This document shows, in pieces, positions 27,986 to 38,194 of a stretch of DNA of 64,000 nt (the stretch's first letter is position 1; each line of letters opens with the position of its first letter). Position numbers and translations under genes: made by a program. Origin of the DNA: Carex sylvatica (Eukaryota; Streptophyta; Magnoliopsida; Poales; Cyperaceae); contig CAXKVR010000069.1 in NCBI GenBank assembly GCA_964058845.1, positions 1 through 64,000 of the forward strand, in the 5' to 3' direction. The notes beneath the pieces were generated by a model, which was not told where the DNA came from, searched no databases, and saw only the letters and a program-made list of their open reading frames with translations.

Positions 27986-28352
27986 AGAAAGCCAATAACT
28001 GTCCGGTTTGACAGTTTTTCTATTTTTGGCGCTTTATGGAAGCGTTTTAGGATTACTTAAACAACCCCCCCCCCCCATGGCCTTTACTTTATTGCACTTT
28101 ACTTTATTATTATTTTCTGAAATTAATTATTTAGAGTTTAAAACTAAGTATTTTCCATACTCTCTGTGGATCGATACCTAAAGTACTACTTTGATAGAAT
28201 TGTGCACTTGCAATTCGACTCAAAAGTGTTTAAGGTTTAAAAGGTACATCTTATTATACTGAAGCTTTGTTAGACCTACAGTACTACAGTCAGACCTACA
28301 TCACTGCAAACTCAAAATACTACAGTCAGACCTACTCAAACTAAAAGGTACA
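27986..28352. other. Spacer with LTR-like remnant and poly-C tract
   Basis: A C-run at about 28064-28076, then AT-rich sequence containing CTCTGTGGATCGATACC and TTGTGCACTTGCAATTCG, words I associate with the ends of some plant gypsy LTRs. Together with the minisatellite this may be one inserted retroelement fragment (about 27215-28250), because MULE-C lacks it. Homology to MULE-C resumes near 28300, just downstream of the PMD stop. Confidence 0.4.
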
Positions 28353-31077
28353 TCATCCTCGTCGTTTCCTGCCGGAGGGAGACAACCTACGAGCCGCTAT
28401 GCCTTTGCCATCCCTGTGCGGCTGCACGTGCCTCTGCGGACTCGCATCTCCTAAATCCTCCTCCTCCATATCCTCGTCCTCCTCTCCCGTATACATGGGA
28501 TGCGTACCTGTACCGGCTGTCCATGGATCAAAAACACCAGCTGACTCTGCGGGTGCCGGGCCTGTACGTAGCTCCCATGGATCTTCCTCCCAGCTTGCAG
28601 CATACGTGGCAGGAGGCGGTGTACCAAATAATGCAGAGAAAAAGCCATCTGCAGTCTGAGATGCACTCCCTCCAGCCTCGTAGTCGTGCTCCATCTCCAC
28701 TCCATATCGTGGCATGTGGGAGCCAATGTCCTCAGCATCTGTATCGAAGGGGGGCAGCTCATCCACGCTATAACTAGGCTCGGCATTCTAACGAGGTGCT
28801 CCATCCTAAATTGAAATAATGTCAGTTTTGCTACGTACAAATAACTCTGCAATAAATAATATCAAACAGTAACTGACCGGGCCAAGCTCTACCGGAACTC
28901 CGTATTTATTTCTGTAAGCGTCCCATCCTTGTGTATTCAACACCCAGTGGTGGAACGCCCAACCCGAGTCATCCTCTACATAATTGAAAGTTAAGTGAGT
29001 TACAACAAATAATTCGGTGAAAATAGAACCATTGCGTGTGTCCTACTTTTAATATTAACTTGCAATTACCTGCAGGAGGTGGTGGCATACCCTTAGCGTA
29101 TATGGCCTCTGGTTGATAATCTGGATTACGCGGTGTCTTCTGTATATCCCGCCAATTGATGTTCTCCCCAGAATCGCGCAGCATGCCAACGAGGCGGCCT
29201 TCAAAACCGCCTGTCTCCACGATTGGTGCAGTGTGCTCGAGCATTTGGCATCCTATATATCGCCAAGCATCTCTCGCCATGCACACCAGGCTGTGTCCAA
29301 CTCCTCTCATAGCTGTCAACATCTGCACACAACATGATTATGACAACAGTAAGTAATTAAAATTTACAATTTGTAATTACAGTATGTTTAAATTGTATTT
29401 ACCGCGCGAGCATTAATCGGACCCCAAGGCATGTAATTGCCAGATGAATCCATCAGTCTACGTCGAAGGTTGTCGCCATAATGGCCCGTAAGATAGACTG
29501 ACGGCATGCCCCATCTCTGGTACCAGACGGCATATCTCAAATCCCCGGGACCAGCACCCACTGACGCTCCCGATGGCGGACTCCATAACTGCTGATCCGG
29601 ATGTCGAGCCAAGCCGTACTCCAAGCTGAAATGCTGTCTCCAGTCGACTTTGGGCTTAGTGTGCGCCGTACTGTAGGTACAATTAATTAGAAATGAGAGA
29701 AACGGTGACATTACTAAAGGGATAATAAAATTAAGTACGTAGTACTTACTTGTGAAACTTGTCGGTATCATCCTTACCCATCAGCGGGTTATCCGGAATG
29801 AAAGCATCCAAGCCAAATTGTCGAGACACCCGATCGGGATAGTGATACTCCACTATCCAGAAACAAACGACTGGTCCCCGATAATACCATAGTCGTGTCT
29901 GCTCCAGTGTCAGCGGGCTCAGCCATCTACGCTGATACCATGTACGATACGAAAACCAATCGACATTCGCATCTCGGAGCATCTGGAGCTGACCCCGAAC
30001 ATAAGAAACCCCCCTGCCTGTTTCTTCATAACTCTGATGACTGCCCCATATGGCACCGTACGCGGGGCATCTGTCTGGGGTAGGAACTCCCCATCGGGGA
30101 TGTGGCAATGGTATAACTGGCCGATTTACAGGCAGATGTGACCACGACCAATGCTGTAGCAGAAGAAGCGGTCCAAAAATCTGTTTATTCCTCACCTGAA
30201 AATTTAACTTAAAATAAACACTTGGTACGTCTTATTCAACTTTCAATTACAACGTATATTAATACAGACTTACCAGACAGGCATGACTCAGGCCTCTGTA
30301 TAAGTGGGCAAGGACCGCTCCACCCCAGTTCCATCTCGATTCTTTCTCTATGTTTCTCATCAGGGAGAGGTACATAATCGGGACCGCATCACCGCTGGAA
30401 TCCTCGAACATGACAGCACCACACAAATCCAGCACATACGCCCTAGTATACCTGTAATATAAAATAATCAATATAAATAATTGAGATTGTTGATTAACTA
30501 CTAAGTTACTTTAAAGAGTGTAATGGTACCTCCTGACCGCCTCAATGTCAGCAGTCTCAGGAAATATCTGATTCTGAAAGAAGTGAGACCGGAGTGCCTT
30601 TAGAGAAATACAGTACCCAGAATACCGGAACTCCTCCTCCTCCTCCTCCCCCTTCTTCTTCTTCTTCTTCAATTTCTTCTGCAGATTCTTTGGATCACAC
30701 CCTAACAACTCCGGTATCATCCTCTGCAGGTTTGGATGGTCTGAGATGCCACCTATGGGCTCGCCATCAATGGGTAAACCCCATAATGCGCTCACATCAT
30801 CAATGGGTAAACCCCATAATGCGCTCACATCGCCAATGAGACGCGGTGCTTAACGTGATGGGTCCATAGAAGATGACTAAATGTATCAGGATCATGCGCA
30901 CCATCTGTAAAACCAGCCTGAGAACCCGCTCCAATCGGATCCTCATATGACGACGGACCCTCTCCAATCGGATCCACCGAGGACGTGCCCGCTACACTCG
31001 GATCCACGGCATCTGGACCCGCTGCAGCCGGATCCGCTGCAAGCGCAGCTCGTACTCCCCACCGTCTAGATCTGGGC
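28353..31077 (-). pseudogene. Plant mobile domain (PMD) gene of MULE-A, broken
   Basis: Relative of the PMD family (Pfam PF10536; host members include Arabidopsis MAIN and MAIL1). Exons on the minus strand: 31077-30530 (fused by deletion), 30451-30274, 30195-29750, 29670-29403, 29322-29070, 28975-28878, 28805-28353. The last six match MULE-C in size (178, 446, 268, 253 and 98 nt, then 453 against 444 nt). Visible PMD hallmarks are DVSALWGLPIDG and RWNWGGAVLAHLYRGL; an acidic C-terminal tail follows. Damage: the start ATGCCCAGA is altered; a deletion of about 330 bp joins KHRVSLA to the SALWGLPID motif, removing the end of exon 1 and the start of exon 2; the SALWGLPID motif is duplicated in tandem; TGG became TAG at 28790-28788 (read on the minus strand). 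Its 3' end faces the transposase 3' end. Confidence 0.88.
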
Positions 31078-32463
31078 CATATTAATCAACCACAAATTTT
31101 AAAAATTAAAATTAATTCGAAATTTTAAACAATTTATAAATATTTTCAACCAAATTCAAACCCTAATTGAACTGCAAATTCAAGCAATTAAAACCCTAAA
31201 ATAGTGAATTATTTATAATAAACTACTAATTATATGATATTAATACATCCAATAATTATACAATAACTATAGTATATATTTAATATATTAAGAATATACC
31301 ATATTAATTTAGTAATAACAGTTAACAATCCGTAAAATAATCAATAACCACATGAAAATAATAATAATAATAAAGGTACATAAAATTTTATCATACTATG
31401 AAATTCAATAAACTTTTATATAGTATGAAATTCACTTTTTAAAATAAAAATTATTGTGAAAATCGACAAACAAATAAAATTTGGAAAAAACATAAGTATG
31501 CATATATTTTTTTTAAATATTGATAATTTACTTGCAAAAAAGATTGTAATTTTTAAACAAATTTTCATATACTTTAAAATAATTAGTCAAATACATAAAT
31601 TATCTATCTACGATCTTTTCTCAAAAAAAAAAATAGCTTTTATAATTTTAATAATTTTAATAGCATTTATAATTTTAAAATTTAATTCCGCAATTTCCGC
31701 AATTTAATAACATTTACATAATTTAATAGCATTTACATAATTTAATAGCATTTATAATTAAAAAAAAATACATAATTACCGCAATTATAATTTCAAAATT
31801 TAATCCCGCAATTTCCGTAATTTAATAGCATTTATTAATAACCCCCAATTTTCATAATTCGTGACATTATACCAATTCTAACAATTCATAATCGAATCGA
31901 ATTTAACAATTACACAACTTCATTACATTTGCATAAGTTACACAATCGAATAGAATTCAACAATTACACAATTTCATCACAATCGAGTCGAACCGAATCG
32001 ATTTGAACCGAATCGAACCGAATCGAACCGAATCGAACCGAATCGATTTGAACCGAATCGAACCGAATCGAACCGAATCGATTTGAACCGAATCGAACCG
32101 AATCAACCGAATCAATTCAATTTCAATAATTACACAATTTAATCACAATCGAATCGAACCGAATCGATTTTAACCGAATCGAACCTAATCGATTTTAACC
32201 GAATCGAACCGAACCGATTTTAACCGAATCGAACTGAATCAATTCGATTTCAATAATTACACAATTTAATCACAATCGAATCGAACCGAATCGATTTCAA
32301 TCGAATCGAACCTAATTGATTTTAACCGAATCGAACCGAACCGATTTTAACCGAATCGAACCTAATCAATTTTAACCGAATCAATTTGAATCGAATCGAA
32401 CCGAATCAACTCGATTTCAACAATTACACAACTTAATCGCATTCAATCAAATCGAAAACTTAC
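31078..32463 (-). other. 5'-UTR intron of the MULE-A PMD gene
   Basis: AT-rich intron between a conserved splice donor (CTCTCAG then GTAAGT on the minus strand, at 32463) and the acceptor before the first coding exon. Sequence at 31080-31300 matches the corresponding end of the MULE-C intron. The middle (31300-31870) has no counterpart there. Confidence 0.6.
31985..32430. repeat. GAACCGAATC minisatellite
   Basis: Many tandem variants of the 10-bp word GAACCGAATC, grouped into larger blocks separated by AATTACACAATTTAATCAC. The same repeat in reverse complement occurs at 48556-48725 of MULE-C, in the same intron of the PMD gene. Confidence 0.9.
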
Positions 32464-32704
32464 CTGAGAGAAATGGAGCAATTCCAACGAGATAGACCGC
32501 GGAGACGTGCGGATTCATGGGCGGGGAGGTGCGAGCGAGCGAGGGAGACGAGAGGAGTGGCGCAGCAACGGCAGAGACAAGGACGGAGCACCGGCGACGG
32601 GGGCGGACTTGGCTGGGGCGGCGCTGGCTGGGGGTTTTTCTTCTTTTTCTTTTCTGGTGCGGAGGGGAGACAGTGAAGGGAGAGATGGGGAAGGGTTCAG
32701 GGGT
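32464..32704 (-). promoter_or_regulatory. Leader (non-coding first exon) of the MULE-A PMD gene
   Basis: GC-rich stretch just inside the right TIR. On the minus strand it contains TTGCTCCATTTCTCTC followed by a consensus donor GTAAGT, exactly as in MULE-C at 48490-48517. Conservation of the donor supports an untranslated first exon, with the promoter lying in or next to the TIR. Confidence 0.55.
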
Positions 32705-32934
32705 CTATTTTGGAAGCATAGTGGACCGCCCGTCCCTGGGGCGGTTTGCTCACCAATGGACCGCCCGCTATGGGGGCGGTTTGCTCTCCCTGTGACCCGC
32801 CCGAGGCCCAGGCGGGTTGCTTGTATTTTGGGCCGCCCCGGGCCCGGGCGGTTGGGTTATTTTAAAAAATAAAAAAATTTCAAGGTTATTTTTAAAATTT
32901 AGTTTTGTTTTTTGGGTATTAATAAAAATGACCG
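32705..32934 (-). repeat. MULE-A right terminal inverted repeat
   Basis: Inverted copy of 20119-20350, with the same GC-rich modules (GGACCGCCCG paired with GGGGCGGTTTGC). Immediately followed by the 9-bp duplication ATAAATGTT. Confidence 0.9.
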
Positions 32935-32943
32935 ATAAATGTT

Positions 32944-34420
32944 GATAAAGGATTATCATTTAATTACATGAATATATAAAAAATATGTATTTTATATATT
33001 GAACATGACCTAAATGAATGAAACATTATATGGATTGTGTTTTGTGTCATTAATATTTTCATTGTGTCTTTAGAATCTTAGATATGAGATATGTAGATTT
33101 TTCACATAATAAATATATAATATGATTACTATTTAAATGCTATCTTAAGATAGGAATGAAATAGTAGTTCACTGTGTACAACTTGTACGGGAGAAATCTA
33201 CATGTTAATATTATAATTATCTCTTAATTTGAGTTATGATATTACTGGGCCCCTTGGTAAAGTGGAATTATATCGCATGCAATATAACTGATGTAGTTAT
33301 AATTATAATTCACTTGAGAGACCAAGAAAACAAATATAATGCAAAAATGACATGATCTTAGTTTGCATATTATTTGTAATATCATGTGACAATGATAGAC
33401 ACGAAATTAGTGAATTGAGTAAATAATTACTATGTCGTTTGGATAACTATAATGTAATGATTGAACATTTTATAGTTAATAATATAAAGTTTTATATTAA
33501 TTCCAAGATGACATAGATCATCTATGCTGTCACACCAACTGAAGAGAAACAACAAGTATTTTACATTTCATAATGATGTATAAGATAAAATACATGTGAT
33601 GAAATGCTAAAATAAAATGTCATAATATGACATGTTTAGACCATAAATAAATTTATGAAGTTATACAAATATTATTTGGTATAATGTTTGAATGCATTAT
33701 AAGACTAATAGAAATATTATATAATAGAATAATATGAATAATATTATTTTTTCATAAATTAATTTATTAAACCAATAGTAAGATGAGATTATAAAGAGCA
33801 TAAAATGGCTAAATAAGGCTAGTGGCATTTGTGTAATTGATTCAAACCTTGCACAAAGAGTTGTCCTAACCGTTGCCTATTTAAAGGGGTGTAATTAAGA
33901 AAAATTAAGCTATTTTTTCTACCATAAACCTTAGCCAAAAATCCTCTTTGAGTATCCCCTTTCGTCTTCCCTTGGCTGAAATTTGTAAAAACTTCTCCTT
34001 GGTCGAAAGTTGTGCAGCTTGCTCCTAGGTCGAATCTCTTCTTGCTATGTGGTTGGATCTAAGCTTTGAACTTTATATTCATCTATCTAAGAGGTGTGTT
34101 AGTTCGTTGTTTAGGTTCAAGGTGAACCAAGAGGTGCTTTCAAAAGAACGGTGGTTCCAAGAGATTTAGAAGAAAAATCGACTTCCCTCTAACAAGAGAT
34201 TTGACAATCTCTTTAGGTATAAATTTTTATCTCCTCTTGTGTGAGAAATGAAAGAATTTATTTATTTTTATTTAGTGCACATTAGGTGCTTGATGAAACT
34301 ATTAAAAAATAATCTTGTTTGCTATTGTCATATAAATAAGGTCCTTTGTGTATTGAGCCAAGTGGTGATAGAAAAAATTTTAAATTCTCACCATATAGGC
34401 ATATGCATGAAATCCCAACA
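32944..34420 (+). mobile_element. Copia LTR region, right part (continues from 20118)
   Basis: Continuation of the sequence interrupted by MULE-A. It is AT-rich, with TATTTAAAGG near 33877 as a possible LTR TATA element, followed by a leader-like stretch. A plausible LTR end is CCCAACA near 34420, just before reverse-oriented satellite starts. No open frame of interest. Confidence 0.45.
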
Positions 34421-35684
34421 TGTTGTACCTGCGTTGCAACCACCATCTTCTCTTGCTATCTAGAGACACTACTAGTGCATTGCAAAGACCTTCAATTGGA
34501 GTGTTGTATTAGGGTTCCAACCACCCTTTTTTCTTGTCATATGGAGACACTACTAGTGTGCTGCAAAGACCTTCAAATGGAGTGTCGTATTATGGATGCA
34601 ACGACCCTCTTTTATTGCTATATAGGGATACTACTAGTGTGCTGCAAAGACTTTCAATTGGAGTGTTGAATTAGGGTTGCAACTACCATTTCTATTGCCA
34701 TATGAAAACAATACTAGAGTACTGAAAAGACTTTCAATTGGAGTGTTGTATTAGAGTTGCAACCACCCTCTTCTCCTGCTATTTAGATGCACTACTAGTG
34801 TGCTGCAAAGACATTTAATTAGAGTGTTATATTATGGTTCCAACTAACCTCTTTTCTTGCCATCTGGAGACACTACTAGTGTGCTTCAAAAACATTTAAT
34901 TGGAGTATTGTATTAAGGTTGCAACTACACTCTTCTATTGCCATATGGAGACACTACTAGAGTGCTACAAAGACTTTCAGTTGTAGTGTTGTATTGCAGT
35001 TGCAACCACCCTTTTCTCCGACTATATAGAGACACTACTAGTATGCTACAAAGAGCATTAATTGGAGTGATGTATTAGGTTTACAACTACTCTCTTATGT
35101 TGTCATCTGGAGACACTACTAGAGTGCTACAAAGAACATCAATTTGAGTATTTTATTAGGGTTGCAAATACCCTCTTTTCTTTCCATATGGAGACACAAC
35201 TCGAGAGCTACAAAGACCTTCAATAGGAGTGTTGTATTAGGGTTGCATCTACCCTCTATGCCGTATAGGGACACTAGTATAGTGTTGCAAAGACCTTCAA
35301 TTGGGGTGTTGTATTAGCGTTGTAACCACCCTCTTCTCCTGCTATATAGGGACACTACTAGTGTGCTGCAAAGAACTTCAATTGGAGTATTGTATTAGAA
35401 TTACAACTATCATCCTCTCTTGCTATCTGGAGACACTACTAGTGTGCTATAAAGGCCTTCAATTGGAGTGTTTTACTAGGGTTGAAACCACCCTCTTCTT
35501 TTGTTATATGGAAACACTACGAGTGTGCAGGAAAGAACTTCAATTGAAAGGTTGTATTAGGGTTGCAACCACCATCTTTTCTTGTCATCTTGGAACACTA
35601 CTAGTGTGCTGCAAAGATCTTCAATTTGTGTGTTATATTAGGTTTATAACTACCATCTTCTGGTTCCATCTAGAGACACTACTA
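34421..35684 (-). repeat. Diverged 81-bp satellite array, opposite orientation
   Basis: About 16 tandem units of 81 bp in the reverse orientation relative to the 1-19.6 kb array, with conserved blocks GGAGACACTACTAGTGTGCT, TTCAATTGGAGTGTTGTATT and AGGGTTGCAACCACCCTCTT. It is a distinct, more diverged subfamily (TGCTGCAAAGACC in place of TGCTCCAAACACC). The same reading frame as in the main array is often open here. Confidence 0.92.
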
Positions 35685-35882
35685 TTTTTTGAAACCTTGA
35701 CAATGATTGTCAAGTATAATTTTTATTAATTAAAACATAAAATACATCCATCGTTCTACATCAAAAATATCATCCAAACTATATCAACATCTAAAAAACA
35801 TATACATCTAAACATCACATCTAACAACACAAACAAGTAAAACAACAAAAGAAATAAATCATATCTTTTAGTGGTAGACACC
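35685..35882 (-). mobile_element. 5'-truncated retroposon inserted in the satellite
   Basis: Begins with a T-run on the plus strand (a poly(A) tail on the minus strand) followed by AAACCTTGACAATGATTGTC, and ends GTGGTAGACACC. It matches the 3' part of the complete retroposon at 46813-47535. Truncation at the 5' end is typical of target-primed LINE-type insertion. No clean target duplication is seen; about 20 bp of the monomer seem to be lost at the site. Confidence 0.75.
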
Positions 35883-35980
35883 GATTGGAGTGTTGTATTA
35901 GAGTTGCAACTATCATCTTATCTTGTCATATGGAGACACTATTAGAGTGCTCCAAAGACCTTCAATAAAAGTGTTGTAGA
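35883..35980 (-). repeat. Diverged 81-bp satellite, last unit
   Basis: The array resumes after the retroposon (GATTGGAGTGTTGTATTAGA) for a little over one monomer and then stops at a short repeat of GTAGATTAT. Confidence 0.8.
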
Positions 35981-37233
35981 TTATAAGTATTGTAGATTAT
36001 CAAGAAACATTCCCACTTGTCTAATTAGAAAATGCAATGTCGATTTTCTATCTAATCAATATTAAATTAATTTTAGAGTTCAATGTTTTGATTATCATGG
36101 AAATCAAAAAAAAAATTCTAACTAATTATTTTAGATCAAATAACAAAATCTGACTTTAAAATTAGTCACCGTGTACTTCTAAAATTAAATTATGAATCCA
36201 AATCGGAGTTATCATTTTAATAATTCTTCACGGTTTATTATTTCTTTATTATTTTCCACTTCGGGTAAAACAATGTGTTTTTAAAATGGTCAATATTATA
36301 TGCAGCAACATTCGCTTCTGGGAATGGAGTAAAATTAGTTGGACGAAATTCATAAAAAAAAATTATCAACAACTCGTTCTTTTGTTCAATCATAAGAAGA
36401 CAATAAATCGACTCAAAATATTTCTTAAAATCTTCTTCAAATATTCTTGAAATCTTCTTCAGAAAGATATTAATATTTCTTTAAATCTTCTTCAAGAATA
36501 ACTTCTTAATATCTTTTGAAAAAAAATTCAGATAGCCGTTGATATCTTTTGAAATTTTCTTCGAGAAGATTAAATTATTGAGAAAACATAACAAAATGAA
36601 CATCATACAAAATTTGTGCATCATATAAATCTTCTTCAAAAAGATTTTTTAAAATCTTCTCATATTAAATTTTTTCTATGTCATATATATCTTCTTCACG
36701 AAGATTTCTTTAAATCTCCTTCAGAAAGATTAAAAAATTTCACTTCATGTAAAATTATATGAACCATATTAAACATCTTAAAATAAATGTACATAAATTG
36801 ATAACTTATTATAAGAATTATTTATTTAAATAGAATTGAAATAAGTGATACCAAAGTTATCTCGAATATTCAACTAGTAGAGCTTTTGTGCTGATAACGT
36901 GTTATGAAATAAAGATAAACAAACATAAACAATAAGAAACAAGATAGAGATGACATAAAAGATGGCAATCTCTTTATTCATATATTTTCCATGTGTAGAA
37001 TACAAGATTACAAAGCATCTATTTATAGGCTCCAAATTGTAAATAAAAAGTCACACAAATAATAAATGGAGAAATGAATTCCAATAGTAGTGGAGTAGTG
37101 GATTCCAATAGTAGTGGGGATGAAGTGATTAATATTGGGAGTTACAGAATGGTTGGACATCCATAATTAATAATTATTTATAACAAAGTTATTATTCTTG
37201 AAAATGTCTAAATGGAAGAAAATATTGTAGACA
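35981..37233 (-). mobile_element. Small non-coding Copia-like element
   Basis: Read on the minus strand: an LTR at 37233-36900 (starts TGTCTACAATATT, contains the TATA box CCTATAAATAG, ends CATAACA), followed by CGTTATCAGCAC as a possible primer-binding region, a non-coding interior, and the purine tract AAGTGGGAATG near 36019-36009 followed by what looks like a truncated second LTR. With no coding sequence it would be a non-autonomous, TRIM-like derivative. The lineage is uncertain. Confidence 0.55.
36420..36740. repeat. Repeated AATCTTCTTC / GAAGATT palindromic motif
   Basis: Within the Copia-like element, variants of AATCTTCTTCAAGAAGATT occur about eight times. Each is close to a perfect inverted repeat and spacing is irregular. 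Confidence 0.6.
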
Positions 37234-37411
37234 GTCAATTAGTAAACTTGGACATGAGAGATAATTATGAATATGAAAGCTGCACCTTTTTTTTTTCAAG
37301 AATATGTAACCCTAAACTTTGTAAATTGAAATCATTGCTTTATATATGAAAACCTACAGTCATATTTTGACAAAAAAAATAGAAGAAAATATTAAACAAC
37401 GAAATGTATCC
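37234..37411. other. Short AT-rich spacer
   Basis: No gene or repeat recognised between the Copia-like element and the MULE-B target duplication. Confidence 0.4.
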
Positions 37412-37420
37412 AAAATAATC

Positions 37421-37612
37421 CGGCCATTTTTATTAATATCCCCTCTGAAAAAGAAAATTTTAAAAATAATCCTACAATTAATTTTTTTTTATTCATGCCC
37501 TGACTGCCAGGCCCACAGGCGGCTCATATTCCTAATGAAGCGCCACACCCACAGGCGGTCCACATGCTATGTGGGGCGCCCCCCCCCCCCCCCCCACGGG
37601 TGGTTCATTATG
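37421..37612 (+). repeat. MULE-B left terminal inverted repeat
   Basis: Nearly matches the reverse complement of 42180-42371. Contains a run of 17 C at 37579-37595, mirrored by 17 G in the other TIR. Confidence 0.9.
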
Positions 37613-37739
37613 CATGCTTTTATAACTCCATTTTTTCTCTCTCCTGTCCACTCCAACCATTACCATCACTCCCGGCAGCAGAAGCGGGCGATTTTTTTGG
37701 CGAAAAACGACAGGTATTATTTAAATTATATTTAATTAT

Positions 37740-38080
37740 TTAGTAATTAGTCAATTAATGTACGATTACTGTACGATTACTGTATGATTACTGTACGATT
37801 ACTGTACAATTACTGTACAATTACTGTAGTATTTTACTGTATGTTTACTGTACAATTACTGTAGTATATACCGTACAATTACTGTACGATTACTGTACAA
37901 GTACTGTAGTATTTACTGTACAATTACTGTAGTATTTACTGTTCGATTACTGTACAATTACTGTAGTATGTACTGTACGATTACTGTAGTATTTACTGTA
38001 CGATTGCTGTAGAATTTGCTGTACAATTGCTGTAGAATTTGCTGTGCAATTACTGTAGAATTATCGTTCAATTACTGTAA
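37740..38080 (+). repeat. TTACTGTACGA short tandem repeats upstream of transposase
   Basis: About 25 units of 10-12 bp related to TTACTGTACGA, TTACTGTACAA and TTACTGTAGTA fill the 5' region of the transposase. A few copies of the same word occur at the equivalent place in MULE-A (20480-20600) and MULE-C (55790-55930), so this is an expansion of an element-specific leader motif. Confidence 0.85.
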
Positions 38081-38194
38081 GTGTTGCATTTACCTCTAGC
38101 AACAAGTTTTTATTTTTTTATTTGTCATTTATTATTGTATAATTACTGTAATACTTATTAAATTTTTGTTTAAATGTAGTTTGTTAAGGAAAAG

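Larger units (their letters stand above)
20119..32934 (+). mobile_element. MULE-A, Mutator-like element with transposase and plant mobile domain genes
   Basis: A 12.8-kb element with long terminal inverted repeats (20119-20350 and 32705-32934) whose ends read CGGCC or CGGTC followed by a T run and ATTAATACCC. The 9-bp duplication ATAAATGTT flanks it exactly (20110-20118 and 32935-32943), the size expected for the Mutator superfamily. Inside are two convergent genes: a MuDR-type transposase on the plus strand (20900-27111) and a PMD gene on the minus strand (28353-31077). A solo LTR is nested in the transposase and a GC-rich minisatellite lies between the two 3' ends. Both genes carry stops, so the copy is not autonomous today. 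Confidence 0.92.

Noticed and set aside
28399..30839. Plus-strand open frames across the PMD gene of MULE-A
   Set aside because: They are antisense shadows of PMD exons; the same holds for minus-strand frames over 50638-53180.
32473..32872. Plus-strand open frames over the right TIR and leader of MULE-A
   Set aside because: GC-rich TIR sequence is open by composition. Conservation with MULE-C supports a minus-strand leader exon instead.
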